A stretch of 10,933 nucleotides of DNA from Actinomycetes bacterium (GCA_023418375.1 JAEZZV010000258.1:1-10933), one strand, 5' to 3'; positions 1 to 6,024 are shown, counted from the first letter of the stretch. Program-made: numbers and translations. The notes: generated by a model from the sequence alone, not told the origin.

Positions 1-190
1 GTTTGGGGGGCGCGGGGCGGGTCCTTGGGGGGGGCCCGGGCCCGGCTCTTCGCTTGCCCGCGGGCGACGCCCCCGCCCCCCTCTCCCGACCCGAGTCCTC
101 TCCCGCCCCGCCGCTTCCCCTCTTCCACCGCCCCTTCCCCTCTCCCACCCCGAGCCCACCCCGCCCCTCCTCTCTCCCACCCCCGCCACA
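1..190. other. Low-complexity C-rich/G-rich non-coding tract
   Basis: No credible gene lies here. The first ~40 bases are G-rich on the + strand; from about 60 to 190 the + strand is almost a pure pyrimidine tract made of C runs broken by T, with few A or G. Open frames crossing it give only Pro/Arg/Ser-rich low-complexity peptides, unlike the codon pattern of the genes downstream. G runs at 5-10, 14-17, 19-21 and 27-34 fit a canonical G-quadruplex pattern on the + strand; the C runs of 66-190 could do the same on the - strand. No function is assigned. Confidence 0.7.
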
Positions 191-191
191 C

Positions 192-265
192 GTTCGAACG
201 CGAGCAGATGGGGCGGAGGACGAACAACGGATGTTCGACGTCCGCGTATCTGCTCGAACTCGAAC
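192..265. repeat. Long imperfect inverted repeat (74-nt stem-loop)
   Basis: The element is nearly symmetric about position 228.5. An outer 6-bp stem (192-197 with 260-265, GTTCGA/TCGAAC) is followed by a 3x3 internal loop. A 9-bp stem follows (201-209 with 248-256, CGAGCAGAT/ATCTGCTCG), then a 5-bp stem (213-217 with 241-245) and an apical 5-bp stem (221-225 with 233-237) closing a 7-nt loop. TTCGAA-like words recur inside (191-200 is the palindrome CGTTCGAACG). It is less GC-biased than its surroundings. It could be a structured RNA, a regulator-binding region, or a processing or recombination site; the sequence does not decide. Confidence 0.6.
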
Positions 266-275
266 AACCGTCGGA

Positions 276-331
276 GGGGGCGGGGCGGGCCGGGAGCCCG
301 GGGCGGAAGCCCGGGGCGGGGCGGGAAGGGG
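276..331 (+). repeat. G-rich tract with two tandem G-quadruplex motifs
   Basis: G runs at 276-280, 282-285, 287-289 and 292-294 are separated by loops of 1, 1 and 2 bases, which is a very tight quadruplex motif. A second set follows at 313-316, 318-321, 323-325 and 328-331. A 12-bp direct repeat (AGCCCGGGGCGG at 295-306 and 308-319) lies between and into them. The tract sits between the 192-265 inverted repeat and the ABC operon promoter region. Its 273-294 part is also roughly complementary to the C-rich 148-170 stretch. Confidence 0.55.
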
Positions 332-378
332 CAGGACCGAAGTCCGAGGTCAGCGGCCCGGGGCCGCCCTACTGTCGA

Positions 379-406
379 TTGCAGCGGTCGTGATCGGGGT
401 TATCCC
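379..406 (+). promoter_or_regulatory. Candidate promoter of the ABC importer operon
   Basis: TTGCAG at 379-384 is separated by 16 bases from TATCCC at 401-406, a reasonable sigma70-type pair in this GC-rich setting. It would start transcription near 413 and leave a leader of about 65 nt before the GTG start at 479. The -10 box lies inside the palindrome at 395-408. This is inferred from sequence only. Confidence 0.35.
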
Positions 407-408
407 CG
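395..408. promoter_or_regulatory. Palindrome over the candidate -10 box
   Basis: CGGGG-TTAT-CCCCG is a perfect 5-bp inverted repeat with a 4-base centre, overlapping the predicted -10 element of the ABC operon. It could be an operator for a repressor or a small RNA hairpin. No known binding family is recognised. Confidence 0.3.
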
Positions 409-467
409 TTCGTGGCCCGAAGCCCGGACGCCGCTGCCCGCGCGGGACGTCCGCGCGCAGCCTCTCG

Positions 468-473
468 AGGAGG
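468..473 (+). promoter_or_regulatory. Ribosome binding site of the substrate-binding lipoprotein
   Basis: A perfect AGGAGG ends five bases before GTG at 479. It fixes the start of the lipoprotein gene and rules out starts further upstream or downstream. Confidence 0.8.
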
Positions 474-478
474 TACCC

Positions 479-1549
479 GTGACGCGCACCCGACGTGTGC
501 TGGCCACCGCCGCCGTCGTCGCCCTGGCGGCGCTCCTGCCCGGCTGCAGCGACTCTGCCGAGCCCGAGGCGACGCCGACGCCGTCGGCCAGCGCGAGCGC
601 CGAGGCGACCCCGTCCGAGCCCGCGGCCCCCGCGGAGGAGCCGACCACCGTCCGCGTCGCGTCCCTCAAGGGCCCGACGACGATGGGCCTGGTCGACCTC
701 ATGCGCGACGCCGCCGCCGGCGAGACCGAGCAGGCGTACGAGGTGAACGTCTACGGCACGCCCGACGAGGTGGTCCCGCTGGTCAGCCAGGGCGCCGTCG
801 ACGTCGCGCTGATCCCCGCGAACCTCGCCGCCGTGCTCTACAACCGCACGCTGACCGACGACGGCGCCCAGGTGCAGGTCGCGGCGATCAACACGCTCGG
901 CGTGCTGGGCATCCTCGAGAACGGCGACACGGTCGACGGCATCGACGACCTCGCCGGGAAGACGATCTACGCATCGGGCAAGGGTGCGTCGCCGGAGTAC
1001 GTCCTGAACTTCCTGCTGGAGGCCAACGGCCTGACTCCGGGCGCCGACGTCACGATCGAGTGGCGCAGCGAGCACACCGAGGTCGCCGCGGTCCTCGCCT
1101 CGACGCCCGGCGCCGTCGCGATGCTGCCGCAGCCGTTCGCCACGGTCGTCACGACGCAGAACCCGGCCGTGCAGCCGGCCCTCGACCTGACGCAGGAGTG
1201 GGACGCGGTCGTCGACGACGGCTCGCAGCTCGTGACCGGCGTCGTCGTGGTGCGGACGGACTTCGCGGAGCAGTACCCGCAGGCCCTGGCCGCGTTCCTG
1301 GCCGACTACGAGGCGTCGACCGAGTTCACCAACGCGAACCCGGAGGAGGCCGCGGGCCTCATCGTCGAGGCGGGCATCGTCCCGGCGGCACCCATCGCGC
1401 AGGCCGCGATCCCGGGCTCGCACATCACGTTCATCGACGGCGCCGAGCTGCGCTCGACGTTCTCCGGCTATCTGCAGGTCCTGTTCGACGCCGACCCGGC
1501 GTCCGTCGGTGGGACCATGCCGGGCGATGACTTCTACCTCGAGCAGTAG
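479..1549 (+). CDS. ABC transporter substrate-binding lipoprotein (COG0715/NMT1-TauA-like)
   Basis: This 356-residue protein starts at GTG behind a perfect AGGAGG. The N-terminus is a lipoprotein signal peptide (residues 1-23: Arg-rich start, hydrophobic core, lipobox LLPGC with Cys23 as the lipid anchor). A flexible Ala/Ser/Pro/Glu-rich linker runs to about residue 58. The mature domain looks like a periplasmic-binding-fold protein of the NMT1/TauA type: VRVASLKGPTTMGL near its start, then a GAVDVALIPANLAA segment and a DDLAGKTIYASGKG segment typical of that family. It should deliver a small solute to the permease encoded next. The ligand cannot be read from sequence: no TPP riboswitch or metabolic neighbour points to thiamine precursors, sulfonates or nitrate. 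The next gene overlaps its 3' end, so the three genes form one operon. Confidence 0.88.
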   Translation: MTRTRRVLATAAVVALAALLPGCSDSAEPEATPTPSASASAEATPSEPAAPAEEPTTVRVASLKGPTTMGLVDLMRDAAAGETEQAYEVNVYGTPDEVVPLVSQGAVDVALIPANLAAVLYNRTLTDDGAQVQVAAINTLGVLGILENGDTVDGIDDLAGKTIYASGKGASPEYVLNFLLEANGLTPGADVTIEWRSEHTEVAAVLASTPGAVAMLPQPFATVVTTQNPAVQPALDLTQEWDAVVDDGSQLVTGVVVVRTDFAEQYPQALAAFLADYEASTEFTNANPEEAAGLIVEAGIVPAAPIAQAAIPGSHITFIDGAELRSTFSGYLQVLFDADPASVGGTMPGDDFYLEQ

Positions 1550-2396
1550 GCCGGCCACCGACCGGCGGCCGGGCGGACGCGCATGGCGCGCCGCCCGGCC
1601 CCTGCTCGTCCTCGCGTTCTGGCTCGGCGTCTGGCAGCTCGGGGCGAGCACGGTCGGCCACGACTTCCTGCTGGCGTCCCCGGGGTCGACGGGCAGCCGG
1701 CTGACCGAGCTGGTGGTCACCGGGGACTTCTGGTCGACGGTCGGCTACTCGCTCGCGCGGATCACCGTCGGCTTCCTCGCCGCCGCAGCCGTCGGGGTCC
1801 TGACCGCCGCGGCGGCCGCAGCCTGGCGCGTCGTGGACGCCGTCCTGTCCCCCGCGATGACGGCCGTCCGGGCGGCGCCCGTCGTGAGCTTCATCCTGCT
1901 CGCGCTCATCTGGGCGGGCAGCAGCTGGCTGGCGGCCGTGACGAGCTTCCTCATGGTGCTGCCGATCGTGCACGGGACCGTGCTCGGCGGCATCCGGCAG
2001 CGCGACCGGGCGCTCCTGGAGATGGCGCAGGTGTTCCGCGTGCCGCTCTGGCGCCGGTTCGTGGCGATCGACGTGCCGTCGGTGCTGCCGTACTTCGCGA
2101 CGGCGTGCCACGTCGGCGTCGGGCTGGCGTGGAAGGCGGGCGTCGCTGCCGAGGTCATCGGCCTGCCGCAGGGCAGCATCGGCGAGCGCATGTACCAGGG
2201 CAAGCTGCTGCTGAGCAGCGCGGACGTGCTGGCCTGGACGGTCGTCGTCATCGCCGTGAGCTTCGCGAGCGAGCGACTGGTGGCCTGGCTGCTGGACCGC
2301 GGCCAGGCGCGGCTCGCCGTGGGACACCCGGCGGGCGGGGTCGGCTCGGGCGGGTCGCCGCGCGGGGCGGCCGACGCGCAGGGGGCCGCAGCATGA
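1527..2396 (+). CDS. ABC transporter permease (binding-protein-dependent, TauC/SsuC-like)
   Basis: A 289-residue inner-membrane permease with a long cytoplasmic N-terminus, a first membrane segment at about 26-42 and several more (about 79-99, 117-131, 134-153 and two near the C-terminus). The EAA-type cytoplasmic loop that docks the ATPase is at about 163-190 (LLEMAQVFRVPLWRRF, then a conserved LP-like turn). The segment GLAWKAGVAAEVIGLPQGSIGE is typical of the TauC/SsuC-type BPD permease family. ATG at 1527 is chosen; the reading frame also opens at GTG 1509. Either way it overlaps the 3' end of the lipoprotein gene (by 23 bases for 1527), and no strong Shine-Dalgarno site is seen, so translation is probably coupled. 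The C-terminal ~25 residues are Gly/Ala-rich and probably disordered. The stop overlaps the ATPase start (ATGA). Confidence 0.87.
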   Translation: MTSTSSSRPATDRRPGGRAWRAARPLLVLAFWLGVWQLGASTVGHDFLLASPGSTGSRLTELVVTGDFWSTVGYSLARITVGFLAAAAVGVLTAAAAAAWRVVDAVLSPAMTAVRAAPVVSFILLALIWAGSSWLAAVTSFLMVLPIVHGTVLGGIRQRDRALLEMAQVFRVPLWRRFVAIDVPSVLPYFATACHVGVGLAWKAGVAAEVIGLPQGSIGERMYQGKLLLSSADVLAWTVVVIAVSFASERLVAWLLDRGQARLAVGHPAGGVGSGGSPRGAADAQGAAA

Positions 2397-2971
2397 CGGG
2401 CATCGCACTGCGGGGTGTCCGCAAGGCCTACGGCGAGCAGGTGGTGCTCGACGGCCTCGACCTCGACCTGCCCGAGGGCGCCGTCACCGCGCTCATGGGC
2501 CCCAACGGCTCGGGCAAGACGACGATCGGCCGGCTGGTGCTCGGCCTGACGGCGCCCGACGCCGGGACCGTCACGGGGGTGGAGGGTCGCCGGGTCGCCG
2601 CGACGTTCCAGGAGGACCGGCTCTGCGAGCAGCTGACCGCGGAGGGCAACGTCCGCCTGGTGCTGGACCGGGCGCACGCCGCCGACGCCGCCGCCGCGCT
2701 CAGGGCCGCCGGCCTCGACGACGACGCCCTCGCCAAGCCCGTGCGGGACCTGTCCGGCGGGCAGCGGCGCCGCGTCGCCATCGTGCGCGCGCTGGTGGCA
2801 CCGGCCGAGGTCGTCGTGCTCGACGAGCCGTTCAAGGGCCTGGACACGGCCGCGCGGGAGCGCCTGCTGACCCTGGTCCGCGACCGCTGCGCCGCCCGCA
2901 CGGTCCTCCTGATCACCCACGACGTCGCGGAGGCCCACGCCCTGAACGCAACGGTGGTCACCCTGCCCTGA
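2393..2971 (+). CDS. ABC transporter ATP-binding protein, short form
   Basis: A 192-residue ATPase that powers the importer encoded by the two preceding genes. All core motifs are visible: Walker A GPNGSGKT (36-43), Q-loop FQEDRL (Gln73), signature LSGGQ (120-124), Walker B VVVLDEP (140-146), D-loop region (about 150) and H-loop His176. It stops within about 16 residues of the H-loop, so it is shorter than usual TauB/SsuB ATPases (about 240-260 residues) and lacks their C-terminal extension. All catalytic elements are present, so this looks like a compact family form rather than a truncation. ATG at 2393 overlaps the permease stop by 4 bases. It ends 30 bases from the convergent guanine deaminase gene, and I see no convincing hairpin terminator in that gap. 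Confidence 0.9.
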   Translation: MTGIALRGVRKAYGEQVVLDGLDLDLPEGAVTALMGPNGSGKTTIGRLVLGLTAPDAGTVTGVEGRRVAATFQEDRLCEQLTAEGNVRLVLDRAHAADAAAALRAAGLDDDALAKPVRDLSGGQRRRVAIVRALVAPAEVVVLDEPFKGLDTAARERLLTLVRDRCAARTVLLITHDVAEAHALNATVVTLP

Positions 2972-3001
2972 CCCGCCCCCCTCGCCCTCGCCCCGCCCTG
3001 G

Positions 3002-3496
3002 TCAGTAGTGGGTGCGGTCCTCCCGGGCCAGCCACGCGTCCATGGGCGCACCGGCGCCCGGGACCGGGTGGCGGTGGACCGGCGTCGGCCACGTCGCCGG
3101 GTCGGTGCCGAGCAGGGCGTGGAAGCGGCGGTCGTCGAAGCCGGCGCGCTCGGCGTCGTACCGGTCCGCCGCGTAGACGAGCCGGTCCGCACGTGCCCAC
3201 AGCGTCGCCGCCAGGCACAGCGGGCACGGCTCGCACGAGCTGTAGATCGTGCAGCCGGCCAGCGAGAACGTGCCGAGCGCACGGCACGCGGCGCGGATGG
3301 CGACCACCTCGGCGTGCGCGGTGGGGTCGTCGTCGCGCGTGACGCGGTTCTGCCCGACGGCGACCTCCACGCCGTCGCGCACGACCACCGCCCCGAAGGG
3401 GCCGCCGCCGTCGGCCACGTTCGCCGAGGCGAGCGCCACCGCGCGGCGGAGCCACCGCTCGTCGTCCGCCGCTGGAGGGATCGCGGACGCGACCAC
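3002..3496 (-). CDS. guaD: Guanine deaminase-like cytidine/deoxycytidylate-deaminase-fold enzyme
   Basis: This 164-residue cytosolic zinc hydrolase most closely recalls Bacillus-type GuaD, which converts guanine to xanthine in purine salvage and catabolism. Visible motifs are GGPFGAVVV (31-39), the proton-shuttle/zinc motif H61-A-E63 in DPTAHAEVVAIR, and the second zinc motif S-S-C-E-P-C91-P-L-C94. The YAADRYDAERAGFDD stretch and a C-terminus ending in Tyr also resemble GuaD. The length matches the family (about 155-165). No ATG is available; GTG at 3494-3496 is the best start. It has no well-spaced Shine-Dalgarno site but a -10-like GACGCT six bases upstream, so it may be leaderless. It diverges from an M20D amidohydrolase. 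tRNA adenosine deaminase or another nucleoside deaminase is the alternative, but the GuaD-like flanks make guanine more likely. Confidence 0.8.
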   Translation of the reverse strand: MVASAIPPAADDERWLRRAVALASANVADGGGPFGAVVVRDGVEVAVGQNRVTRDDDPTAHAEVVAIRAACRALGTFSLAGCTIYSSCEPCPLCLAATLWARADRLVYAADRYDAERAGFDDRRFHALLGTDPATWPTPVHRHPVPGAGAPMDAWLAREDRTHY

Positions 3497-3530
3497 CTCT
3501 CCAGCGTCCTCCCCCGCCGTCCGGCAGGCA

Positions 3531-3580
3531 ACGGGTCGACGCCAGGTCGACGCCCGGCCGACGACCGGTCGGCGACCGGG
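3531..3580. promoter_or_regulatory. Divergent regulatory region with overlapping inverted repeats
   Basis: The 111-base gap between the guanine deaminase and amidohydrolase genes holds a direct repeat (GGTCGACGCC at 3534-3543 and 3545-3554, an 11-base period). It also holds two overlapping inverted repeats: GCCGAC/GTCGGC (3557-3562 with 3568-3573) and CCGGTC/GACCGG (3565-3570 with 3574-3579). This could be an operator controlling both genes. The GC-rich background makes such symmetry partly expected, so this is tentative. Confidence 0.3.
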
Positions 3581-3607
3581 CCGGGGAGGGCGCGCGAGAA
3601 TGGCCTC

Positions 3608-4810
3608 ATGACCTCGACACCCGCCGACCTCCTCGCCGCCGCGCAGGCGTGCGCCCCCGACCTGGCCGCCCTGCGCCACGAGCTGCACCGCACGCCGGAG
3701 ATCGGGCTGGACCTCCCCGCGACGCAGGCGATCGTGCTGCGCGAGCTCGCCGCCCTCGGGATCGAGGCGACGCCCGGCCGCGGGCTCGGCTCGGTGACCG
3801 GCGTCGTGCGCGGCGGCCGACCCGGGCCGGCGGTGCTGCTGCGGGGCGACATGGACGCCCTGCCGGTCAGCGAGGACACGGGCGAGCCGTTCACGAGCGA
3901 GCGCGACGGCGTCATGCACGCGTGCGGGCACGACATGCACGTGGCCGGGCTGCTGGGTGCGGCGCGGCTGCTCGTCGAACGTCGAGCGGAGTGGGCGGGG
4001 GCGGTGGTGCTGATGTTCCAGCCCGGCGAGGAGGGCGACCACGGCGCCCGCCTGATGATCGAGGGGGGCGTGCTCGACGCGGCCGGCGAGCGCGTGGTGG
4101 GTGCCTACGGTCTGCACGTGGTGTCCGCGGAGGTGCCGCTCGGCGTCGTGACCGCGCGCGCGGGGACGTACTACGCGGCCGCCGACCAGCTCTTCGTCAC
4201 GGTGCAGGGGCGCGGCGGGCACGGCTCGATGCCGCACCTGGCCGCGGACCCGGTGCCGGTCGCGGCGGAGATCACGCTCGCGCTCCAGACGGTCGTCACG
4301 CGGCAGTGGGACGCGATGGACCCGGTGGTCGTGACCGTCGGGCGGATCAGCGCGGGCACGATCGACAACGTCATCCCGGCGACGGCGGACCTCGCGGCGA
4401 CCGTGCGGACGTTCTCGCGCGAGGCGCACGCCGCGATCCCGGGCCTGCTGGTCCGCGCGGTGGAGCACATCGCCGCGGCGCACGGCATGACGGCGCAGAT
4501 CGACTACGTGCGCGGCTACCCGACACTGGTGAACGACGCCGACGAGGTCGCCCGCGCCGGGCGCGTCACGGGCGAGCTGGGCCTGACGTACGTCACCGCG
4601 CCGGTGCCGGTCACGGGCGCCGAGGACTTCTCGTACGTGCTCGAGCAGGTGCCGGGCGCGTACGTCACGCTCGGCGCGACGCCCGTCGGGGTCGAGCCGG
4701 CCGGTGCGCCGTACAACCACTCCGGCCAGGCGCGCTTCGCCGACGAGGCGCTGCCGCAGGGCGCGGCGCTCCTGGCCGCCCTGGCCCTCGACCGGCTCGC
4801 CCAGGGCTGA
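3608..4810 (+). CDS. M20D-family amidohydrolase (N-acyl-amino acid / hippurate hydrolase type)
   Basis: A 400-residue cytosolic metallohydrolase, full length for the family. It resembles enzymes that remove acyl groups from amino acids (hippurate hydrolases, N-acetyl-amino acid and indole-3-acetyl-amino acid amidohydrolases). Expected metal ligands are in place: Cys106 and His108 in MHACGHDMH, the Glu pair at 141-142 in QPGEEG, His170 in YGLHV and His371 in YNHSG. RGDMDALP (79-86) and the lid-domain GRGGHGSMPH segment are also clear. ATG at 3608 has no Shine-Dalgarno site at normal distance; GAGAAT sits six bases upstream, so a leaderless start is possible. It is read divergently from the deaminase and ends before a strong hairpin. 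Specific substrate unknown; peptidase and carbamoylase activities are less likely given the M20D motifs. Confidence 0.9.
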   Translation: MTSTPADLLAAAQACAPDLAALRHELHRTPEIGLDLPATQAIVLRELAALGIEATPGRGLGSVTGVVRGGRPGPAVLLRGDMDALPVSEDTGEPFTSERDGVMHACGHDMHVAGLLGAARLLVERRAEWAGAVVLMFQPGEEGDHGARLMIEGGVLDAAGERVVGAYGLHVVSAEVPLGVVTARAGTYYAAADQLFVTVQGRGGHGSMPHLAADPVPVAAEITLALQTVVTRQWDAMDPVVVTVGRISAGTIDNVIPATADLAATVRTFSREAHAAIPGLLVRAVEHIAAAHGMTAQIDYVRGYPTLVNDADEVARAGRVTGELGLTYVTAPVPVTGAEDFSYVLEQVPGAYVTLGATPVGVEPAGAPYNHSGQARFADEALPQGAALLAALALDRLAQG

Positions 4811-4827
4811 CCCCCGCCCCGCGCAGC

Positions 4828-4855
4828 CGGAGCACCGCGGCGCCAAGGTGCTCCG
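4828..4855 (+). terminator. Hairpin terminator after the amidohydrolase gene
   Basis: A perfect 9-bp inverted repeat (CGGAGCACC at 4828-4836, GGTGCTCCG at 4847-4855) with a 10-nt loop begins 17 bases after the amidohydrolase stop. There is no U tract, as is common for actinobacterial terminators. It separates the amidohydrolase from the lipoprotein gene. Confidence 0.6.
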
Positions 4856-4905
4856 CCTGGGTGGGTTGCGCGACGTCGTGCTCCACGTGCGGGGGACGCG
4901 CCGCC

Positions 4906-4917
4906 TACGGTGTGGCC
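4906..4917 (+). promoter_or_regulatory. Candidate -10 box for a leaderless lipoprotein transcript
   Basis: TACGGT (4906-4911) fits TANNNT and is followed by exactly six bases and the ATG at 4918. This places the transcription start at or next to the first base of the gene. No good Shine-Dalgarno site precedes the ATG. No convincing -35 box is seen. Confidence 0.35.
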
Positions 4918-5478
4918 ATGAGGACCCGCGCCGTCGCCGTCGTCCCCGTGCTCGCCCTGGCGCTCGCGGCCTGCGGGAGCGGCGCGCCCGCGTCGCGCGC
5001 GTCGATCGCGGAGGTCTCCGAGCCGGTGGGCATCGCGGCCGAGCTCGTGTACGTCGCGGACGTCGACGGCTTCGACCTGGTCACCCAGGCCGTCGGGCCG
5101 TTCGGGAACGACGGCATGTCGGCGATCTGGACCCGCACCGGTGGTGACGACTACGCGGTCGTGACGCTCACCACCGATCGCCTCCCCGACCCCGCCGCCG
5201 TCCCCTGCGACCAGCTCGACGACCAGCTCGACGACCAGGCGGACCGGCCCGAGCTCCGGTGCGAGGTCGTCGTCGGCGGCGCCCACGTGACCCTCCTCGG
5301 CGAGGGTGTCGACGGGGACCGGCTCCGGGAGATCGCGGACACGGTGCACGTCCCCAGCGAGGGAGAGCTCAGCCGGCTGTTCGCCGAGCTCAGGGCACCT
5401 GACGGGCCGACCGAGCGCGGCGACCTCCCGGCCGAGGGCGACGGCGCCCCGGACAACTCGGTGGGAGAGGGCGGCTGA
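4918..5478 (+). CDS. Small lipoprotein of unknown function
   Basis: The family is not recognised. The 186-residue product has a lipoprotein signal peptide (residues 1-19: Arg2/Arg4, hydrophobic core, lipobox LAAC with Cys19 as anchor), so it should be attached to the outer face of the membrane. The mature part is about 130 ordered residues of mixed alpha/beta appearance (AIWTRTGGDDYAVVTLTTDR, then CEVVVGGAHVTLLGEG). Two cysteines (97 and 115) could form a disulfide. Between them is an acidic repeat, DQLD-DQLD-DQ (98-107), encoded by a 12-base tandem duplication. The C-terminal ~30 residues are Gly/Glu/Asp/Pro-rich and probably disordered. It stands alone between the amidohydrolase terminator and the convergent MarR gene. 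Confidence 0.8.
   Translation: MRTRAVAVVPVLALALAACGSGAPASRASIAEVSEPVGIAAELVYVADVDGFDLVTQAVGPFGNDGMSAIWTRTGGDDYAVVTLTTDRLPDPAAVPCDQLDDQLDDQADRPELRCEVVVGGAHVTLLGEGVDGDRLREIADTVHVPSEGELSRLFAELRAPDGPTERGDLPAEGDGAPDNSVGEGG
5209..5238 (+). repeat. 12-base in-frame tandem repeat (2.5 copies)
   Basis: GACCAGCTCGAC occurs at 5209-5220 and 5221-5232, followed by half a copy at 5233-5238. All copies are identical, suggesting a recent slippage duplication. It keeps the frame and encodes the DQLD repeat of the small lipoprotein. Confidence 0.75.
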
Positions 5479-5490
5479 CTGCGCCCCCCG

Positions 5491-5515
5491 CCCCGCCCGA
5501 GGGAGCGGGCCGGGG
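5491..5515. terminator. Shared hairpin terminator between convergent genes
   Basis: CCCCGCCCG (5491-5499) pairs with 5506-5515 over 9 bp with one bulged C (5510) around a 6-nt loop. It lies exactly between the lipoprotein stop (5478) and the MarR stop (5516-5518), so it could terminate both transcripts. No U tract is seen. Confidence 0.5.
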
Positions 5516-6007
5516 TCAGGGGCGCGCGGCGTGGGGCGCCGGGGTCATCCGGCCGTCCGGGTCCAGGCGGGCGAGGATGGCGCCCGCGATCTCGCCGAGC
5601 TCGCGGACCTGGCGGCGCGTCAGGGCGTCGAGGACCGTCGACCGGACGGTCGCCACGTGCCCGGGGGCGGCGCCCACGACGGCGTCCCACCCGGCGTCGG
5701 TCAGGCGGGCGTTGGTCGCGCGGCCGTCCTGCGGGCAGGCCGAGCGCTCCACCAGGCCGCGCGCCTCGAGCCGGCTGACGACGTGCGACAGGCGGGCGAG
5801 CGTCGCGTTGGTGCGCGCGGCCAGGGCCGTCATGCGCAGGACGCGGTCGTCGGCCTCCGAGAGCATGGCCAGGACCAGGTACTCGAAGTGCGACAGGTCG
5901 GAGTCGCGCCGGAGCTGGGAGTCGAGCGCTCCCGGCAGCAGCTCCACCACGGCGACCAGGCGGATCCAGGCGCCGAGCTCCTCGTCGTCCAGCCAGCGCG
6001 TCTCCAT
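5516..6007 (-). CDS. MarR-family transcriptional regulator
   Basis: A 163-residue winged helix-turn-helix regulator of usual MarR length. LSHFEYLVLAMLSEADDRVLRMTALAA (38-64) leads into the recognition region RTNATLARLSHVVSRLEARGLVER (65-88). The wing sequence ACPQDGRATNARLTDAG (90-106) is typical of actinobacterial MarR proteins. The single cysteine, Cys91, lies at the base of the wing, a plausible sensor position for oxidants or electrophiles. ATG at 6007 is preferred over upstream ATG (6025) and TTG (6040) starts: it gives the normal MarR N-terminus, and TATCCT sits exactly six bases before it, suggesting a leaderless transcript. It is divergent from the reductase/VOC/toroid genes, and the shared gap carries two matching palindromic sites. 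It most likely represses itself and that operon. Confidence 0.9.
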   Translation of the reverse strand: METRWLDDEELGAWIRLVAVVELLPGALDSQLRRDSDLSHFEYLVLAMLSEADDRVLRMTALAARTNATLARLSHVVSRLEARGLVERSACPQDGRATNARLTDAGWDAVVGAAPGHVATVRSTVLDALTRRQVRELGEIAGAILARLDPDGRMTPAPHAARP

Positions 6008-6013
6008 GCCCCC

Positions 6014-6019
6014 AGGATA
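6014..6019 (-). promoter_or_regulatory. Candidate -10 box of the MarR gene
   Basis: Read on the - strand this is TATCCT, exactly six bases before the ATG at 6007. It would start transcription at the ATG itself. TTGTCG (6035-6040, spacer 15) or TAGTTG (spacer 18) could be its -35 box; both fall inside the palindrome at 6025-6044, so repressor binding there would also block autotranscription. Confidence 0.45.
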
Positions 6020-6024
6020 CCGCA

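Noticed and set aside
221..237. Possible LexA/SOS box (CGAAC ... GTTCG)
   Set aside because: The arms are 7 bases apart, whereas the actinobacterial SOS box has GAAC-N4-GTTC spacing; the downstream genes are not DNA-repair genes.
340..478. TPP or other riboswitch before the ABC importer
   Set aside because: The importer resembles NMT1-type systems, but none of the conserved TPP-aptamer core words is present in the leader.
3..482. Open frames of 122-159 codons in the upstream region
   Set aside because: They translate to Pro/Arg/Gly-rich low-complexity peptides, overlap each other in different frames, lack ribosome binding sites and come from the C-rich/G-rich tract.
350..1720. Long - strand open frame opposite the substrate-binding lipoprotein gene
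   Set aside because: It is an Arg/Asp/Gly-rich shadow frame caused by GC-biased codons; the + strand frame has a signal peptide, ribosome binding site and family motifs.
3497..4846. Upstream extension of the guanine deaminase frame
   Set aside because: The open frame runs opposite the amidohydrolase gene but shows no domain; the deaminase domain needs only the part from 3496 down, which matches family length.
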